From the NCBI RefSeq assembly GCF_021532375.1, contig NZ_JAKGAP010000058.1:1-43599 (forward strand): a DNA stretch of 43,599 nucleotides, read 5' to 3'. The notes below the pieces were generated by a model, which was not told where the DNA came from, ran no database searches, and saw only the letters and a program-made list of their open reading frames with translations. This DNA comes from Paenibacillus alkaliterrae. Lineage in GTDB: Bacteria; Bacillota; Bacilli; Paenibacillales; Paenibacillaceae. The first letter of the stretch is position 1, and every line of letters starts with the position of its first letter. Shown here piece after piece: positions 26,445 through 34,008 of the stretch. The translations under genes and the position numbers were made by a program.

Positions 26445-26837
26445 TCACGTCTCCTCTTCTGATTGGTTCACGAAATGGTGTGCAGGTCCGGATAATCTAT
26501 CTATGACGATCGCTTGCAGCCGTTCTTCTATTCCAACCTCTTCCAGCGCTCTGCGCATGCAGCCCAGCCATGCCTCCGCCCGCTCGGGAGTAATGGGAAA
26601 TGGCAAATGCCGCGCACGCATCATCGGATGCCCGTATTGATCGGAGTAAAGCGTCGGCCCGCCAAAAAACTGAGTCAAAAACAAATATTGCTTCTCTATT
26701 ACAGGATCGATATCCTGCGGAAATAGCGGTCCAAGCAAAGGATGAGCTTGTACCTTTGGATAAAAAGCTTCAACAATTAGTCTTAAAGTCTCATGTCCGC
26801 CAATCGCATCATAAAGGCTTATATTCCTATTCATCAT
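26445..26837 (-). CDS. truncated haemoglobin (group II, GlbO/YjbI type)
   Basis: Small haem protein of 130 residues for oxygen or nitric oxide chemistry. It shows the group II pattern: LYDAIGGHETLRLIVEAFYP, LGPLFPQDI, FLTQFFGGP, HPMMRARHLPFPIT with the proximal His, and a Trp in AEAWLGCM. The frame is open further upstream, but the ATG at 26837 has GGAG nine bases before it and starts at the family's first helix. A second ATG follows immediately at 26834. The stop lies just before the DUF2225 start, so the two are probably one unit. Confidence 0.88.
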   Translation of the reverse strand: MMNRNISLYDAIGGHETLRLIVEAFYPKVQAHPLLGPLFPQDIDPVIEKQYLFLTQFFGGPTLYSDQYGHPMMRARHLPFPITPERAEAWLGCMRRALEEVGIEERLQAIVIDRLSGPAHHFVNQSEEET

Positions 26838-26898
26838 CAGGATCAACTCCATTATGTAGGTATTTAGAATTATATCACAAAAAAAATTTGTAGGGCAC

Positions 26899-26928
26899 AA
26901 AAAAAAGCCCGCATTTTCACGCACGGGC
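26899..26928 (-). terminator. terminator downstream of the 32-residue ORF
   Basis: Minus-strand stem GCCCG / CGGGC (26924-26928, 26907-26911) followed directly by eight T residues (26899-26906). Its orientation means a minus-strand transcript from 26.95-27.05 kb ends here, before the haemoglobin gene. Confidence 0.65.
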
Positions 26929-26953
26929 CTCGTCATATAGTACGTATTACTCA

Positions 26954-27052
26954 CTAACCTTCATAATCCTCTTCACCAGGTGCCGAAAGGGACTCTCGAA
27001 TGACATAGACAAAAGCACATACCAGGATGCCAGCAATTATACTCAAGCTCAT
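26954..27052 (-). CDS. small membrane peptide candidate
   Basis: Open frame of 32 residues: MSLSIIAGILVCAFVYVIRE, then SLSAPGEEDYEG. One membrane helix and an acidic tail. GGAG lies just two bases before the ATG, and a GTG one codon earlier is an alternative start. An extended -10 promoter lies about 20 bases upstream and an intrinsic terminator follows, so the peptide has its own small transcription unit. No homologue recognised. Confidence 0.5.
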   Translation of the reverse strand: MSLSIIAGILVCAFVYVIRESLSAPGEEDYEG

Positions 27053-27078
27053 CACTCCAACCGTTTTAAGGTAAATCT

Positions 27079-27087
27079 ATTGTACCA
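27079..27087 (-). promoter_or_regulatory. extended -10 promoter for the small membrane peptide
   Basis: Minus-strand TGGTACAAT (27079-27087), an extended -10 element; the -35 region is poor. Predicted start near 27072, 20 bases before the small ORF. Confidence 0.4.
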
Positions 27088-27111
27088 TAAAAAATACAGG
27101 AATCCAGCTTT

Positions 27112-27129
27112 TTTGTAAACGTTTTCTTT
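27112..27129. promoter_or_regulatory. cre-like site (CcpA operator)
   Basis: TTTGTAAACGTTTTCTTT matches the catabolite-responsive element consensus (TGnAARCGnWWWCA) at every informative position except the final A. It lies between the small membrane peptide (minus) and ylbJ (plus), about 48 bases upstream of the predicted minus-strand start. Confidence 0.45.
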
Positions 27130-27228
27130 TCAGCTTGTTTTTTTTTCCTCCCGCTCAAGTGATGGACGACCCATTTCAAACATATACGTGTAGGAGGGGT
27201 TGTACTTCATCATAAGGAGGCGGTCAAT

Positions 27229-28305
27229 CTGCTGCGCGCATTCATTCATCCTCTATCTGTCACCGCATTAGGGGCATTATTCATCGTGCTGTTAATGGCC
27301 GTCTTTCCAACAGAAACGCTGAACTCGTCGCTGCGGGGACTTTCGATCTGGTGGCAGGTGCTCTTCCCTGCTTTATTCCCGTTCTTCGTCATCTCGGAAC
27401 TGCTGCTTGGCTTCGGCATCGTTCATTTCTTCGGCAAGCTGCTGGATCCGTTGATGCGACCGTTATTCAGGCTTCCCGGCATCGGCGGTTTTGTTGTAAC
27501 GATGGGTTATATCTCGGGTTATCCGGTAGGAGCAAGGCTGACGGCGCAACTCTGGGAACAGAGACTCGTAAATCGTGCGGAGGGGGAGCGGCTAGTCGCA
27601 TTTACGACGACATCTGATCCTATTTTCCTAATCGGAGCGGTTTCGGTAGGCTTCTTCCAAAATGTTGCGCTTGCGCCTGTTCTTGCCGCAGCGCATTACG
27701 GAGGCGGACTTCTAATCGGATTCCTCATGCGTTTCCATGACCGGCACGCTCCCGCAACTTCGACGAATAAACGCAGCGAAGTCTCCGGCACGCTAAGGAT
27801 ACGTCGTCCCTCCCGTGTTGCCGAAGCACTTAAAGCGATGCATGAGGCGAGACTGCTCGATGGAAGAGAGCTCGGCGCGCTGCTTCAGGATTCCGTTCAA
27901 TCGGCACTTCGCTTAATGATTGTCGTCGGCGGACTTGTCGTCTTCTTCTCCGTTGTCATGGAGATGCTGACCCATGCCGGTGTTGTTGAAGTTCTCTCCG
28001 AAGCATTGCGGTTCTTATTCGGCGTTATCGGAATGCCGGTTACGCTGGCGGATGCCGGCATATTCGGATTGTTTGAGGTTACGCTCGGCGCCCGCGCTGC
28101 GGGCACGGCGGGCACAGGTCTGATGCATCAAGCCGCGATAGCCGCTTGGGTGCTTTCATGGGGCGGCCTGTCGGTACACGCGCAGGTTGCGAGTCTGCTC
28201 AGCCGTACCGATTTACGCTACCGGCCGTTTATACTCTCAAGATTGCTGCACAGCTTCATTGCTTTTGCTCTCGTTTACGTTCTCTGGGGCTGGCTTGGGC
28301 CGTAA
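27229..28305 (+). CDS. ylbJ: sporulation membrane protein YlbJ, probable CTG start
   Basis: Polytopic Gate-domain (nucleoside-recognition type) protein required for spore formation in Bacillus. Conserved runs include SIWWQVLFPALFPFFVISEL, GYISGYPVGARLTAQLWEQR and AFTTTSDPIFLIGAVSVGFF. The first usual start codons in frame (GTG 27286, ATG 27295) would cut into the first membrane segment. A textbook AAGGAGG at 27214-27220 is eight bases before an in-frame CTG at 27229. Starting there adds LLRAFIHPLSVTALGALFI, which restores the N-terminal length expected of relatives. Length then is 358 residues. Confidence 0.88.
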   Translation: MLRAFIHPLSVTALGALFIVLLMAVFPTETLNSSLRGLSIWWQVLFPALFPFFVISELLLGFGIVHFFGKLLDPLMRPLFRLPGIGGFVVTMGYISGYPVGARLTAQLWEQRLVNRAEGERLVAFTTTSDPIFLIGAVSVGFFQNVALAPVLAAAHYGGGLLIGFLMRFHDRHAPATSTNKRSEVSGTLRIRRPSRVAEALKAMHEARLLDGRELGALLQDSVQSALRLMIVVGGLVVFFSVVMEMLTHAGVVEVLSEALRFLFGVIGMPVTLADAGIFGLFEVTLGARAAGTAGTGLMHQAAIAAWVLSWGGLSVHAQVASLLSRTDLRYRPFILSRLLHSFIAFALVYVLWGWLGP

Positions 28306-28403
28306 ATTTGCACCGAAATGTCCCAGGACGCTTACGCTCATTGAATTCGAAGTGAATTTCCTTTAAAATCTTAGATACTAAGAGTTCGGAAGGAGATTTA
28401 CCT

Positions 28404-29201
28404 TTGAAGTATGCGGTTATCGATCGAGGTGATTCGTTATCCAAAGCGTTGACAGAGAGATTTCACCAATTGGCTGCAGAGCGCGGCTTCATTCGAAATG
28501 ATGAAACGCCGGAAATCGTCATTTCAATTGGGGGAGACGGGACGCTTTTGCAGGCATTCCATAAATATGTCGATCAAATATCCGATGTTGCATTTGTCGG
28601 CATCCATACAGGCCATCTTGGCTTTTACGCGGATTGGCAAGCGGATGAGCTTGAGGAGCTTGTCGGAATGATGGCGGGTGAAACGCCTAGAATGGTGAGA
28701 TATCCACTAGCCGAAATCGAGCTGGAAACACCAACGGAATGCCGCAATTACTTGTCCTTGAACGAGTTTACGCTCAAAGGCGTGGACGGCACGCTGGTCG
28801 CCCAAATCAACATCAATGACGAGATGTTCGAAATGTTTCGCGGAGACGGAATTGTCATTTCCACCCCTTCCGGAAGCACGGCCTATAACAAAAGCTTGGG
28901 TGGAGCTATCGTCCATCCATCCATCGAAACGCTGCAAATTGCAGAGATCGCATCTATTAACAATCGCGTTTACCGCACGCTCGGTTCGTCGGTGCTGCTG
29001 CCGCAGCATCATCACTGCGACATCATCTCCAAGAAGGAACAGCGAATTCAGCTTACGGTCGACCACGTCAGCATTATGCGCAGCGACATCCGCTCGATCC
29101 GCTGCAGCGTATCCAGCCGTAAGGTCAGCTTTGCCCGCTATCGCCCGTTCCCCTTCTGGAACCGCGTACGAGAAGCGTTCCTGGGCTATGACGTTCGTTA
29201 A
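28404..29201 (+). CDS. nadK: NAD kinase
   Basis: Phosphorylates NAD to NADP. 265 residues starting at TTG, eight bases after AAGGAG. The GGDGT motif (VISIGGDGTLLQAF, about residue 45), the NE/D motif SLNEFTLKG and STPSGSTAYNKSLGGA are intact. Length is typical of the Gram-positive enzyme. It converges with yutD, sharing a bidirectional terminator. Confidence 0.95.
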   Translation: MKYAVIDRGDSLSKALTERFHQLAAERGFIRNDETPEIVISIGGDGTLLQAFHKYVDQISDVAFVGIHTGHLGFYADWQADELEELVGMMAGETPRMVRYPLAEIELETPTECRNYLSLNEFTLKGVDGTLVAQININDEMFEMFRGDGIVISTPSGSTAYNKSLGGAIVHPSIETLQIAEIASINNRVYRTLGSSVLLPQHHHCDIISKKEQRIQLTVDHVSIMRSDIRSIRCSVSSRKVSFARYRPFPFWNRVREAFLGYDVR

Positions 29202-29228
29202 TGGACATTGACCCAACGCCATTTTTTG

Positions 29229-29281
29229 AAAAAAGAGACACCGACCGCTCCGTTTAGGAACGTTCGGTGTCTCTTTTTTTT
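29229..29281. terminator. shared terminator of nadK and yutD
   Basis: Perfect stem AAAAAAGAGACACCGA / TCGGTGTCTCTTTTTT (about 29229-29244 and 29264-29279) with T runs on both strands. The loop contains the yutD stop codon, and one arm encodes the last residues of YutD. Confidence 0.85.
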
Positions 29282-29979
29282 GGTCCATTCGGTTCGGCGG
29301 ATGCCGCAGCAGTCTCGCTGGCTGCAAGCCGGTACGGCTTCTTGCTTCGTTGGTCGTTGCCGCGATAGCTCTTTCGGTGCTGAGCCTCGCGCTTGCCGCC
29401 ATTGCCGCGTTTGTCCGGTCCGCTGCGGTTTTCTTCGGTACCGGTATTGTCGTTGCTTTTCCGATTTTCTTGATTGTGGCGGTTGGAGCTGCCATGCCGA
29501 TGATCGCCGCGGTAACTGCGAGTATGCCTTTCCTGCATAGGAGCTGCTTCTCTCGCGCTTGCAACCTCCTCCAAAGCCGAGTCTCCCGCTTCGGATACTT
29601 CGGAATAGCCAGCCCCTGCCGCGGCTCTAAGATCGGCCGCTTCCAATCTTGGCAACCCGTCATCCGCATCCAGGTCGTAGTCCTCAGGCTCCTTCTTCGT
29701 GCTGATCGTTTTCTCAAGAACGAAATAAGCGCAGCCGAAATTGCAATATTCATTAATGTAATCCGGCATGCCGGAGAGATTGCTGTCCTTCGTAGCCTTC
29801 TGATGATTATCACGGAAGAAGCCCTTTAGACGAAGCTGATTATAGCCCCAGTCGCCCACAATGAAATCGTAACGCTCCAGCACCTCGCTGTATCGGTCGC
29901 GGAACGCTTCCGCATTCCAGCCGTTTCGATTTTCGTGTACAATCTCATATGTTTTGCCGCCGATATGAATCAAACCCAT
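29254..29979 (-). CDS. yutD: YutD family protein with long disordered tail
   Basis: 241 residues. The first about 105 are the DUF1027/YutD domain (MGLIHIGGKTYEIVHENRNG, FIVGDWGYNQLRLKGFF, YINEYCNFGCAYFVLEKT). The remaining about 135 are charged and low-complexity, rich in Arg, Asn, Gly, Ser and Glu, much longer than in Bacillus, and look intrinsically disordered with a nucleic-acid-binding composition. The ATG at 29979 follows GAGGTGGAG. It is 26 bases downstream of lipA, as in the Bacillus neighbourhood. Function is unknown. Confidence 0.85.
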   Translation of the reverse strand: MGLIHIGGKTYEIVHENRNGWNAEAFRDRYSEVLERYDFIVGDWGYNQLRLKGFFRDNHQKATKDSNLSGMPDYINEYCNFGCAYFVLEKTISTKKEPEDYDLDADDGLPRLEAADLRAAAGAGYSEVSEAGDSALEEVASAREAAPMQERHTRSYRGDHRHGSSNRHNQENRKSNDNTGTEENRSGPDKRGNGGKREAQHRKSYRGNDQRSKKPYRLAASETAAASAEPNGPKKRDTERS

Positions 29980-30005
29980 ATTCTCCACCTCATCTTGAGC
30001 GTCGA

Positions 30006-30950
30006 TTAGATGCTGCCGGAGCAAGAACCGGAGGAAACCTCACGGTCGAAGCCCGCTTCTTGGATATTTGCAGCAATTGCCGCGTGTGCCGAATCGGTTT
30101 GCTCGTGCGCATGATAAGAGCTGCGAACCAGCGGTGCCGATTCAACGTGACGGAAACCGCGCTTCAGCCCTTCTTCTTTCAGTTTTACGAATTCATCCGG
30201 ATGAACATAACGTACGATAGGCAAATGGTTCGGCGTCGGCTGCAAGTATTGGCCCAGTGTTAATATATTGACATCTACCGCGCGCAAATCATCCATCGTT
30301 TGTAAAATTTCATCCCATTCCTCGCCAACGCCCAGCATAATGCTCGACTTGGTTGGAATTTTCGGCTTCATCTCTTTTGCGCGTTTTAAAAGCTCCATCG
30401 TGCGGCTGTATTTAGCTTTAGCGCGCACGCGGTCGGATAGTCTTTCCACAGTCTCTACATTATGATTCAAAATATCCGGGTTCGCATCCATAACGATTTG
30501 CAGAGCATCCTTGTTGCCTAAGAAATCGGGAATAAGCACCTCGACTCGGCAAAACGGCATCCGCTTGCGAATCGCGTGAACGGTTGCCGCGAATATCGAT
30601 GCGCCGCCATCCTTCAAATCATCGCGGGCGACCGATGTCACGACGCAATGCTGCAAGCCCATTTGTTCGGCGGCTTCCGCTACGCGCTCCGGCTCATCCA
30701 AATCGAGCTCGGTAGGCATTCCGGTCTTAACCGCACAGAAACGGCATGCGCGCGTGCAAATATCTCCCAAAATCATGAAAGTAGCCGTGCGATTCGCCCA
30801 GCATTCGTAAATATTCGGACAACGCGCTTCCTCGCATACGGTATGCAGCGTTTTCGAACGCATCATATCTTTAATTTCGGCAAAATTACCGTCAGTTGCT
30901 AATTTTATGCGAAGCCAGTCCGGCTTTTTTAGCGTTTCCTGTTGTTTCAT
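30006..30950 (-). CDS. lipA: lipoyl synthase
   Basis: Radical SAM enzyme inserting sulfur into octanoyl groups of lipoyl domains. 314 residues with both iron-sulfur cluster motifs: the LipA-specific [12 protein letters not shown] (about residue 39) and the radical [11 protein letters not shown] (about 65), plus the C-terminal RSSYHA. The ATG follows AGGTAA weakly. Sequence is complete. It heads a two-gene unit with yutD. Confidence 0.96.
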   Translation of the reverse strand: MKQQETLKKPDWLRIKLATDGNFAEIKDMMRSKTLHTVCEEARCPNIYECWANRTATFMILGDICTRACRFCAVKTGMPTELDLDEPERVAEAAEQMGLQHCVVTSVARDDLKDGGASIFAATVHAIRKRMPFCRVEVLIPDFLGNKDALQIVMDANPDILNHNVETVERLSDRVRAKAKYSRTMELLKRAKEMKPKIPTKSSIMLGVGEEWDEILQTMDDLRAVDVNILTLGQYLQPTPNHLPIVRYVHPDEFVKLKEEGLKRGFRHVESAPLVRSSYHAHEQTDSAHAAIAANIQEAGFDREVSSGSCSGSI

Positions 30951-31001
30951 ACGGCATTACCTGCTTTCACGTTCATTTATAAGTCCAAAACTCATGGATT
31001 A

Positions 31002-31029
31002 ATTATAACAGATTTCGAATAAAAACCAA
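31002..31029 (-). promoter_or_regulatory. promoter of lipA-yutD
   Basis: Minus-strand TTGGTT (31024-31029), 16-base spacer, perfect TATAAT (31002-31007), about 50 bases before the lipA start. Confidence 0.5.
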
Positions 31030-31082
31030 TGATTTGCGAAACATAACCTTATAACCGTCATGCTTCTGAAAGGATGAGACGA

Positions 31083-32138
31083 TTGAAACTGACTATCCCG
31101 CTTACAGCGGCGTTAACCGCAGCCTCTCTATTCCTAGTCCAGCCAGTCAGCCATGCGATCGCATCCCCGGCTCAAATTCAGCGACCTGAACCGGCCAGGG
31201 AGCAAGCGGCGGCGGCAGAGACGGATGCGCTCGCAGCCCGCAAAGGTTTATATGACAAGCTCAGCATTGTGACTGAAATCCCCTGGTATTGGATAGCGGC
31301 AGTCGATCAGTATGAACGATCCATGTCAAAGGTCAAGCCTAAAGCCAGGCCGATGCTAGGCGATACCGTCGGCGTTTTTATCGATGAAGAGCATTGGGCC
31401 GGTCCCTTAAATCCGAATTTGGAAGACAGAACGCCCGCTTCAATCCGCTTCTTCAACGGCATCGGCCGCGATGGCGACGGCAACGGGCAAGCGGAGCGAA
31501 CGAGCGACTTTGACCTGCTCTATTCACTTGTCAGCCGAATTGCGGCTTATGGAATGACGGATGACGATTTCTCGATCGGCCTTTGGGAGTATTATCAGAA
31601 CAGCCGCTCCGTACAGCGCATTCAGCAATTTTCGCGAATATATGCCGCATTCGGTCAGCTCGATTTGTTCGAGCATGCCTTCCCTGTCCCCCTCGGCTCC
31701 AACTATTCTTATCGCGATACGTGGGGAGCAGGCCGAGGATGGGGCGGCAGGAGAACCCATGAGGGAACGGATATCTTTGCTCCCCACGGCCTTCCCGTCC
31801 GCAGCACCTGCTACGGCATCGTTGAGGTGAAAGGGTGGAATCCTTTTGGCGGATGGCGGATCGGCATACGGGATTTAAACAACTTTTACCACTATTACGC
31901 GCATCTATCCGGCTTTGACAAAACCGTTAATATCGGCGATGTCGTAAAGCCCGGTCAAGTGGTCGGTTGGGTCGGCAGCTCCGGCTACGGCAAACCGGGC
32001 ACGCAAGGAAAATTCCCGCCGCATTTGCATTATGGCGTTTATAGCGACCGCGGACTCATCGAGTGGTCGTTCGACCCGTATCCGATGCTGCGAAAATGGG
32101 AGCAGGACGAACGGAAGCGCAAGCGATCCAAAAAATAA
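31083..32138 (+). CDS. lytH: M23 peptidase, LytH-like
   Basis: Secreted zinc peptidase of 351 residues. The signal peptide ends near VSHAIA (about residue 25). A middle region of about 175 residues is unassigned. The C-terminal M23 domain has THEGTDIFAPHGLPV with the first zinc ligands and PPHLHYGVY with the last. LytH in Bacillus is a sporulation L-Ala-D-Glu endopeptidase that trims cortex peptidoglycan. The placement between lipA/yutD and yunB matches that neighbourhood, so I infer the same role. AAAGGA abuts an ATG at 31074 but is seven bases from the TTG at 31083, which I prefer. Confidence 0.85.
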   Translation: MKLTIPLTAALTAASLFLVQPVSHAIASPAQIQRPEPAREQAAAAETDALAARKGLYDKLSIVTEIPWYWIAAVDQYERSMSKVKPKARPMLGDTVGVFIDEEHWAGPLNPNLEDRTPASIRFFNGIGRDGDGNGQAERTSDFDLLYSLVSRIAAYGMTDDDFSIGLWEYYQNSRSVQRIQQFSRIYAAFGQLDLFEHAFPVPLGSNYSYRDTWGAGRGWGGRRTHEGTDIFAPHGLPVRSTCYGIVEVKGWNPFGGWRIGIRDLNNFYHYYAHLSGFDKTVNIGDVVKPGQVVGWVGSSGYGKPGTQGKFPPHLHYGVYSDRGLIEWSFDPYPMLRKWEQDERKRKRSKK

Positions 32139-32187
32139 ACCGCCCGACGCATGCGATCATTTCCATGATGCCGTATCACTCTACAGC

Positions 32188-32237
32188 AAAAACGACTTTA
32201 TCATCCGTCATAACGGAGAACGATAAAGTCGTTTTTA
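32188..32237. terminator. bidirectional terminator between lytH and yunB
   Basis: Arms AAAAACGACTTTATC (about 32188-32203) and GATAAAGTCGTTTTT (32222-32236), with an inner CCGT..ACGG pair. T and A runs on both sides serve both convergent genes. Confidence 0.85.
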
Positions 32238-32241
32238 CTTT

Positions 32242-33408
32242 TTATTCTCCCGATGAATCTTCGGCGTTATTCGCGGTTCCCGTATGTGCGTTAGAGTTAG
32301 CCGTACCCTCTTCTGAACCTTCGGATGATGTGTCTGAACCGTCTGAACCCTCATCCGCGGCTCCTGAATTTTCATTATTTTCGGCATTCGATGTAACGCC
32401 GCCGTTTGTTCCTTGCCCGAGCGGTACCGAAATATTCGGCGCTTGCGCAGCCGTATCGCCGACAGGCTTGCCTGAACCGTCGTAATAATACATCGGCACG
32501 TCGCCCACAACGAGCGCGTAGGAGATCGGAATCTCCGTTTCAACAAGCTGCGGCTCCGTATCAAACGGAATAATAATCGAAACCTCTGCGACTATCCGAA
32601 TATAGACCTCCACTAAAATCATATTGATTGCCGCTTCCTTATGACGGGTGCTGAGCTCTACCTTCGCCGCCCCGACAGGCTCGAACTTGACCGGCACTCT
32701 CGGTCCGAACGAGGAAATAATCGCACTGTTCAAAGCATGGCCGATCGGAATGTTTTCCGGGATATTTTCCATTTCCTTGAGCGTCGATTGAACCGTATGA
32801 ATCGTCTGGGAGGTTATGCTCATATGCTCGGAATAATTCAGCATGAAGCCAGATATTTTACCATTGCTGTTCATCTTCCAATCGATAAGCTTATCCGATT
32901 CGGACCGCTTGGCGACTTGCTCGGTAATTGCCTTATTAATCGCCTCCGTCGCAATTTGCTTCACTCTGATTTTCGCGATATTCATAAGAGGAGGACGCAA
33001 ATTCCTTTCCACGTAGACGAAAGATTGAATCGAAAAGACCATAGCGACAATAAGTACGATAATAACGAAGGTACGGCGCCGAATTCGCGGTTTGGCCGGG
33101 CGGGCCCCCCATGAGCTTCCCGTGCCTCCGGTTGCCCCGCTGCGATTACGGCTGCCAAGCGAAAACGAAGGTCGGCGGGAGCCCCATTTTCCGCTGCCGG
33201 AGCCGGAGCGCGAGCCCCATTTCAACACTGCGGGGCCCGTGCCTGAGCCCCATTTTTTTGGAGCGGCTCCTGATGTCTGCGAGCCTCCGCGGCTGCCCCA
33301 ATGCACTGTCTTCACCTTTGAAAAAGGACGACCTGACCAAAGATGCATCCGGCTTCCGCCAAACGGTCGAAACCGCCAGCCCTTCCTGCCCCATTTTGCC
33401 AAAACCAT
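32242..33408 (-). CDS. yunB: sporulation protein YunB with repetitive basic N-terminus
   Basis: 388 residues. After a membrane segment at about 113-133 (TFVIIVLIVAMVFSIQSFVYV) comes the YunB domain (NIAKIRVKQIATEAINKAI, YSEHMSITSQTIHTVQSTL, IPIGHALNSAIISSFGPRVP). In front is an unusual 110-residue cytoplasmic stretch with repeated Trp-Gly-Ser-Arg units (HWGSRGGS, KKWGSGTG, LKWGSRSGSGSGKWGSRR). Behind is an acidic Ser/Glu/Asn tail. YunB is a SigE-dependent spore protein in Bacillus. ATG at 33408 or TTG at 33402 could serve the GGAGGGG site. Convergent with lytH. Confidence 0.88.
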   Translation of the reverse strand: MVLAKWGRKGWRFRPFGGSRMHLWSGRPFSKVKTVHWGSRGGSQTSGAAPKKWGSGTGPAVLKWGSRSGSGSGKWGSRRPSFSLGSRNRSGATGGTGSSWGARPAKPRIRRRTFVIIVLIVAMVFSIQSFVYVERNLRPPLMNIAKIRVKQIATEAINKAITEQVAKRSESDKLIDWKMNSNGKISGFMLNYSEHMSITSQTIHTVQSTLKEMENIPENIPIGHALNSAIISSFGPRVPVKFEPVGAAKVELSTRHKEAAINMILVEVYIRIVAEVSIIIPFDTEPQLVETEIPISYALVVGDVPMYYYDGSGKPVGDTAAQAPNISVPLGQGTNGGVTSNAENNENSGAADEGSDGSDTSSEGSEEGTANSNAHTGTANNAEDSSGE

Positions 33409-33480
33409 CCCCTCCTGCTTGATACAGTCCGCTTCCTATTCCCATTCTTATGCGGAACTCGGCCAAAAAAGAAGACGGCC

Positions 33481-33499
33481 CCTGATCGTAACGATCAGG
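33481..33499. promoter_or_regulatory. 19-bp perfect palindrome upstream of yunB
   Basis: CCTGATCGTAACGATCAGG: two nine-base arms around a single A, 72 bases upstream of the yunB start and 137 bases before the divergent small gene. Shape and position fit an operator for a dimeric repressor. It has no T run, so it is not a terminator. The rest of 33409-33635 shows no gene. Confidence 0.4.
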
Positions 33500-33635
33500 A
33501 TACAAGTATAAGACAGCAGTAATCGGGCGCGTATCGACTTTTTTCCTTCCGGCCTCCCGAACAAAGAAGACTTTGCAATCGGAGGCTCATGCGTTAGACT
33601 AACTGAAAAGAATGATTCGTTAAAGGAGATTACGC

Positions 33636-33851
33636 ATGGCCATTAACCGTCGCCTGAGCAGTGACCAAGACTTTGAGGAAATGATTAAAAAGCAGCTGCG
33701 CATTCGCGTGTTTCAAGATAATCAGATCGTAGACGCGAGCTCAAACGTCGTCCGGTTTAACGACAGCGTCGTCGTGACTCAATCGGGGGTAAGCGATATC
33801 GCCTATCACGACCGGAAAGCATGCGAATTTTTCGAGCTTAGAAGGCGTTAA
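33636..33851 (+). CDS. small hypothetical protein
   Basis: 71 residues: MAINRRLSSDQDFEEMIKKQ, then LRIRVFQDNQIVDASSNVVR and a mixed beta-rich C-terminus ending FFELRRR. AAAGGAGA lies seven bases before the ATG. Composition is soluble and charged, with no signal or membrane segment. I do not recognise the family. Divergent from yunB. Confidence 0.72.
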   Translation: MAINRRLSSDQDFEEMIKKQLRIRVFQDNQIVDASSNVVRFNDSVVVTQSGVSDIAYHDRKACEFFELRRR

Positions 33852-33867
33852 GACGCGGCAACAAAAT

Positions 33868-33906
33868 GGTGTCCCCCTTTCCGCAGCAGCGTGAGAGGAG
33901 GGCACC
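33868..33906 (+). terminator. possible weak terminator of the 71-residue gene
   Basis: GGTGTCCCCCTT pairs imperfectly with AGGAGGGCACC across a 15-base loop, but only GTTTGGT follows, so termination would be weak. Confidence 0.35.
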
Positions 33907-33958
33907 GTTTGGTCCTACCATCAATTTCTACAAATTCACAATCGGGTGCTTTTATTCG

Positions 33959-33967
33959 TGATATAAT
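33959..33967 (+). promoter_or_regulatory. extended -10 promoter of the MFS gene
   Basis: TGATATAAT, a perfect extended -10 element (TGnTATAAT). TTCACA lies 21 bases before the -10, too far for a normal -35. The predicted start at about 33975 falls on or next to an ATG (33976), so that ATG could only be used without a leader. Confidence 0.55.
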
Positions 33968-34008
33968 AAAAAGCAATGTCCAATTTTCCTGCGGAAAGAA
34001 GCGATTAT

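Noticed and set aside
28707..29813. A 368-codon open frame on the minus strand spanning the 3' half of nadK and most of yutD
   Set aside because: Composition is Arg/Ala/Thr-rich and patternless; it lies antisense to nadK and in another frame of yutD, both of which have clear family motifs and ribosome sites.
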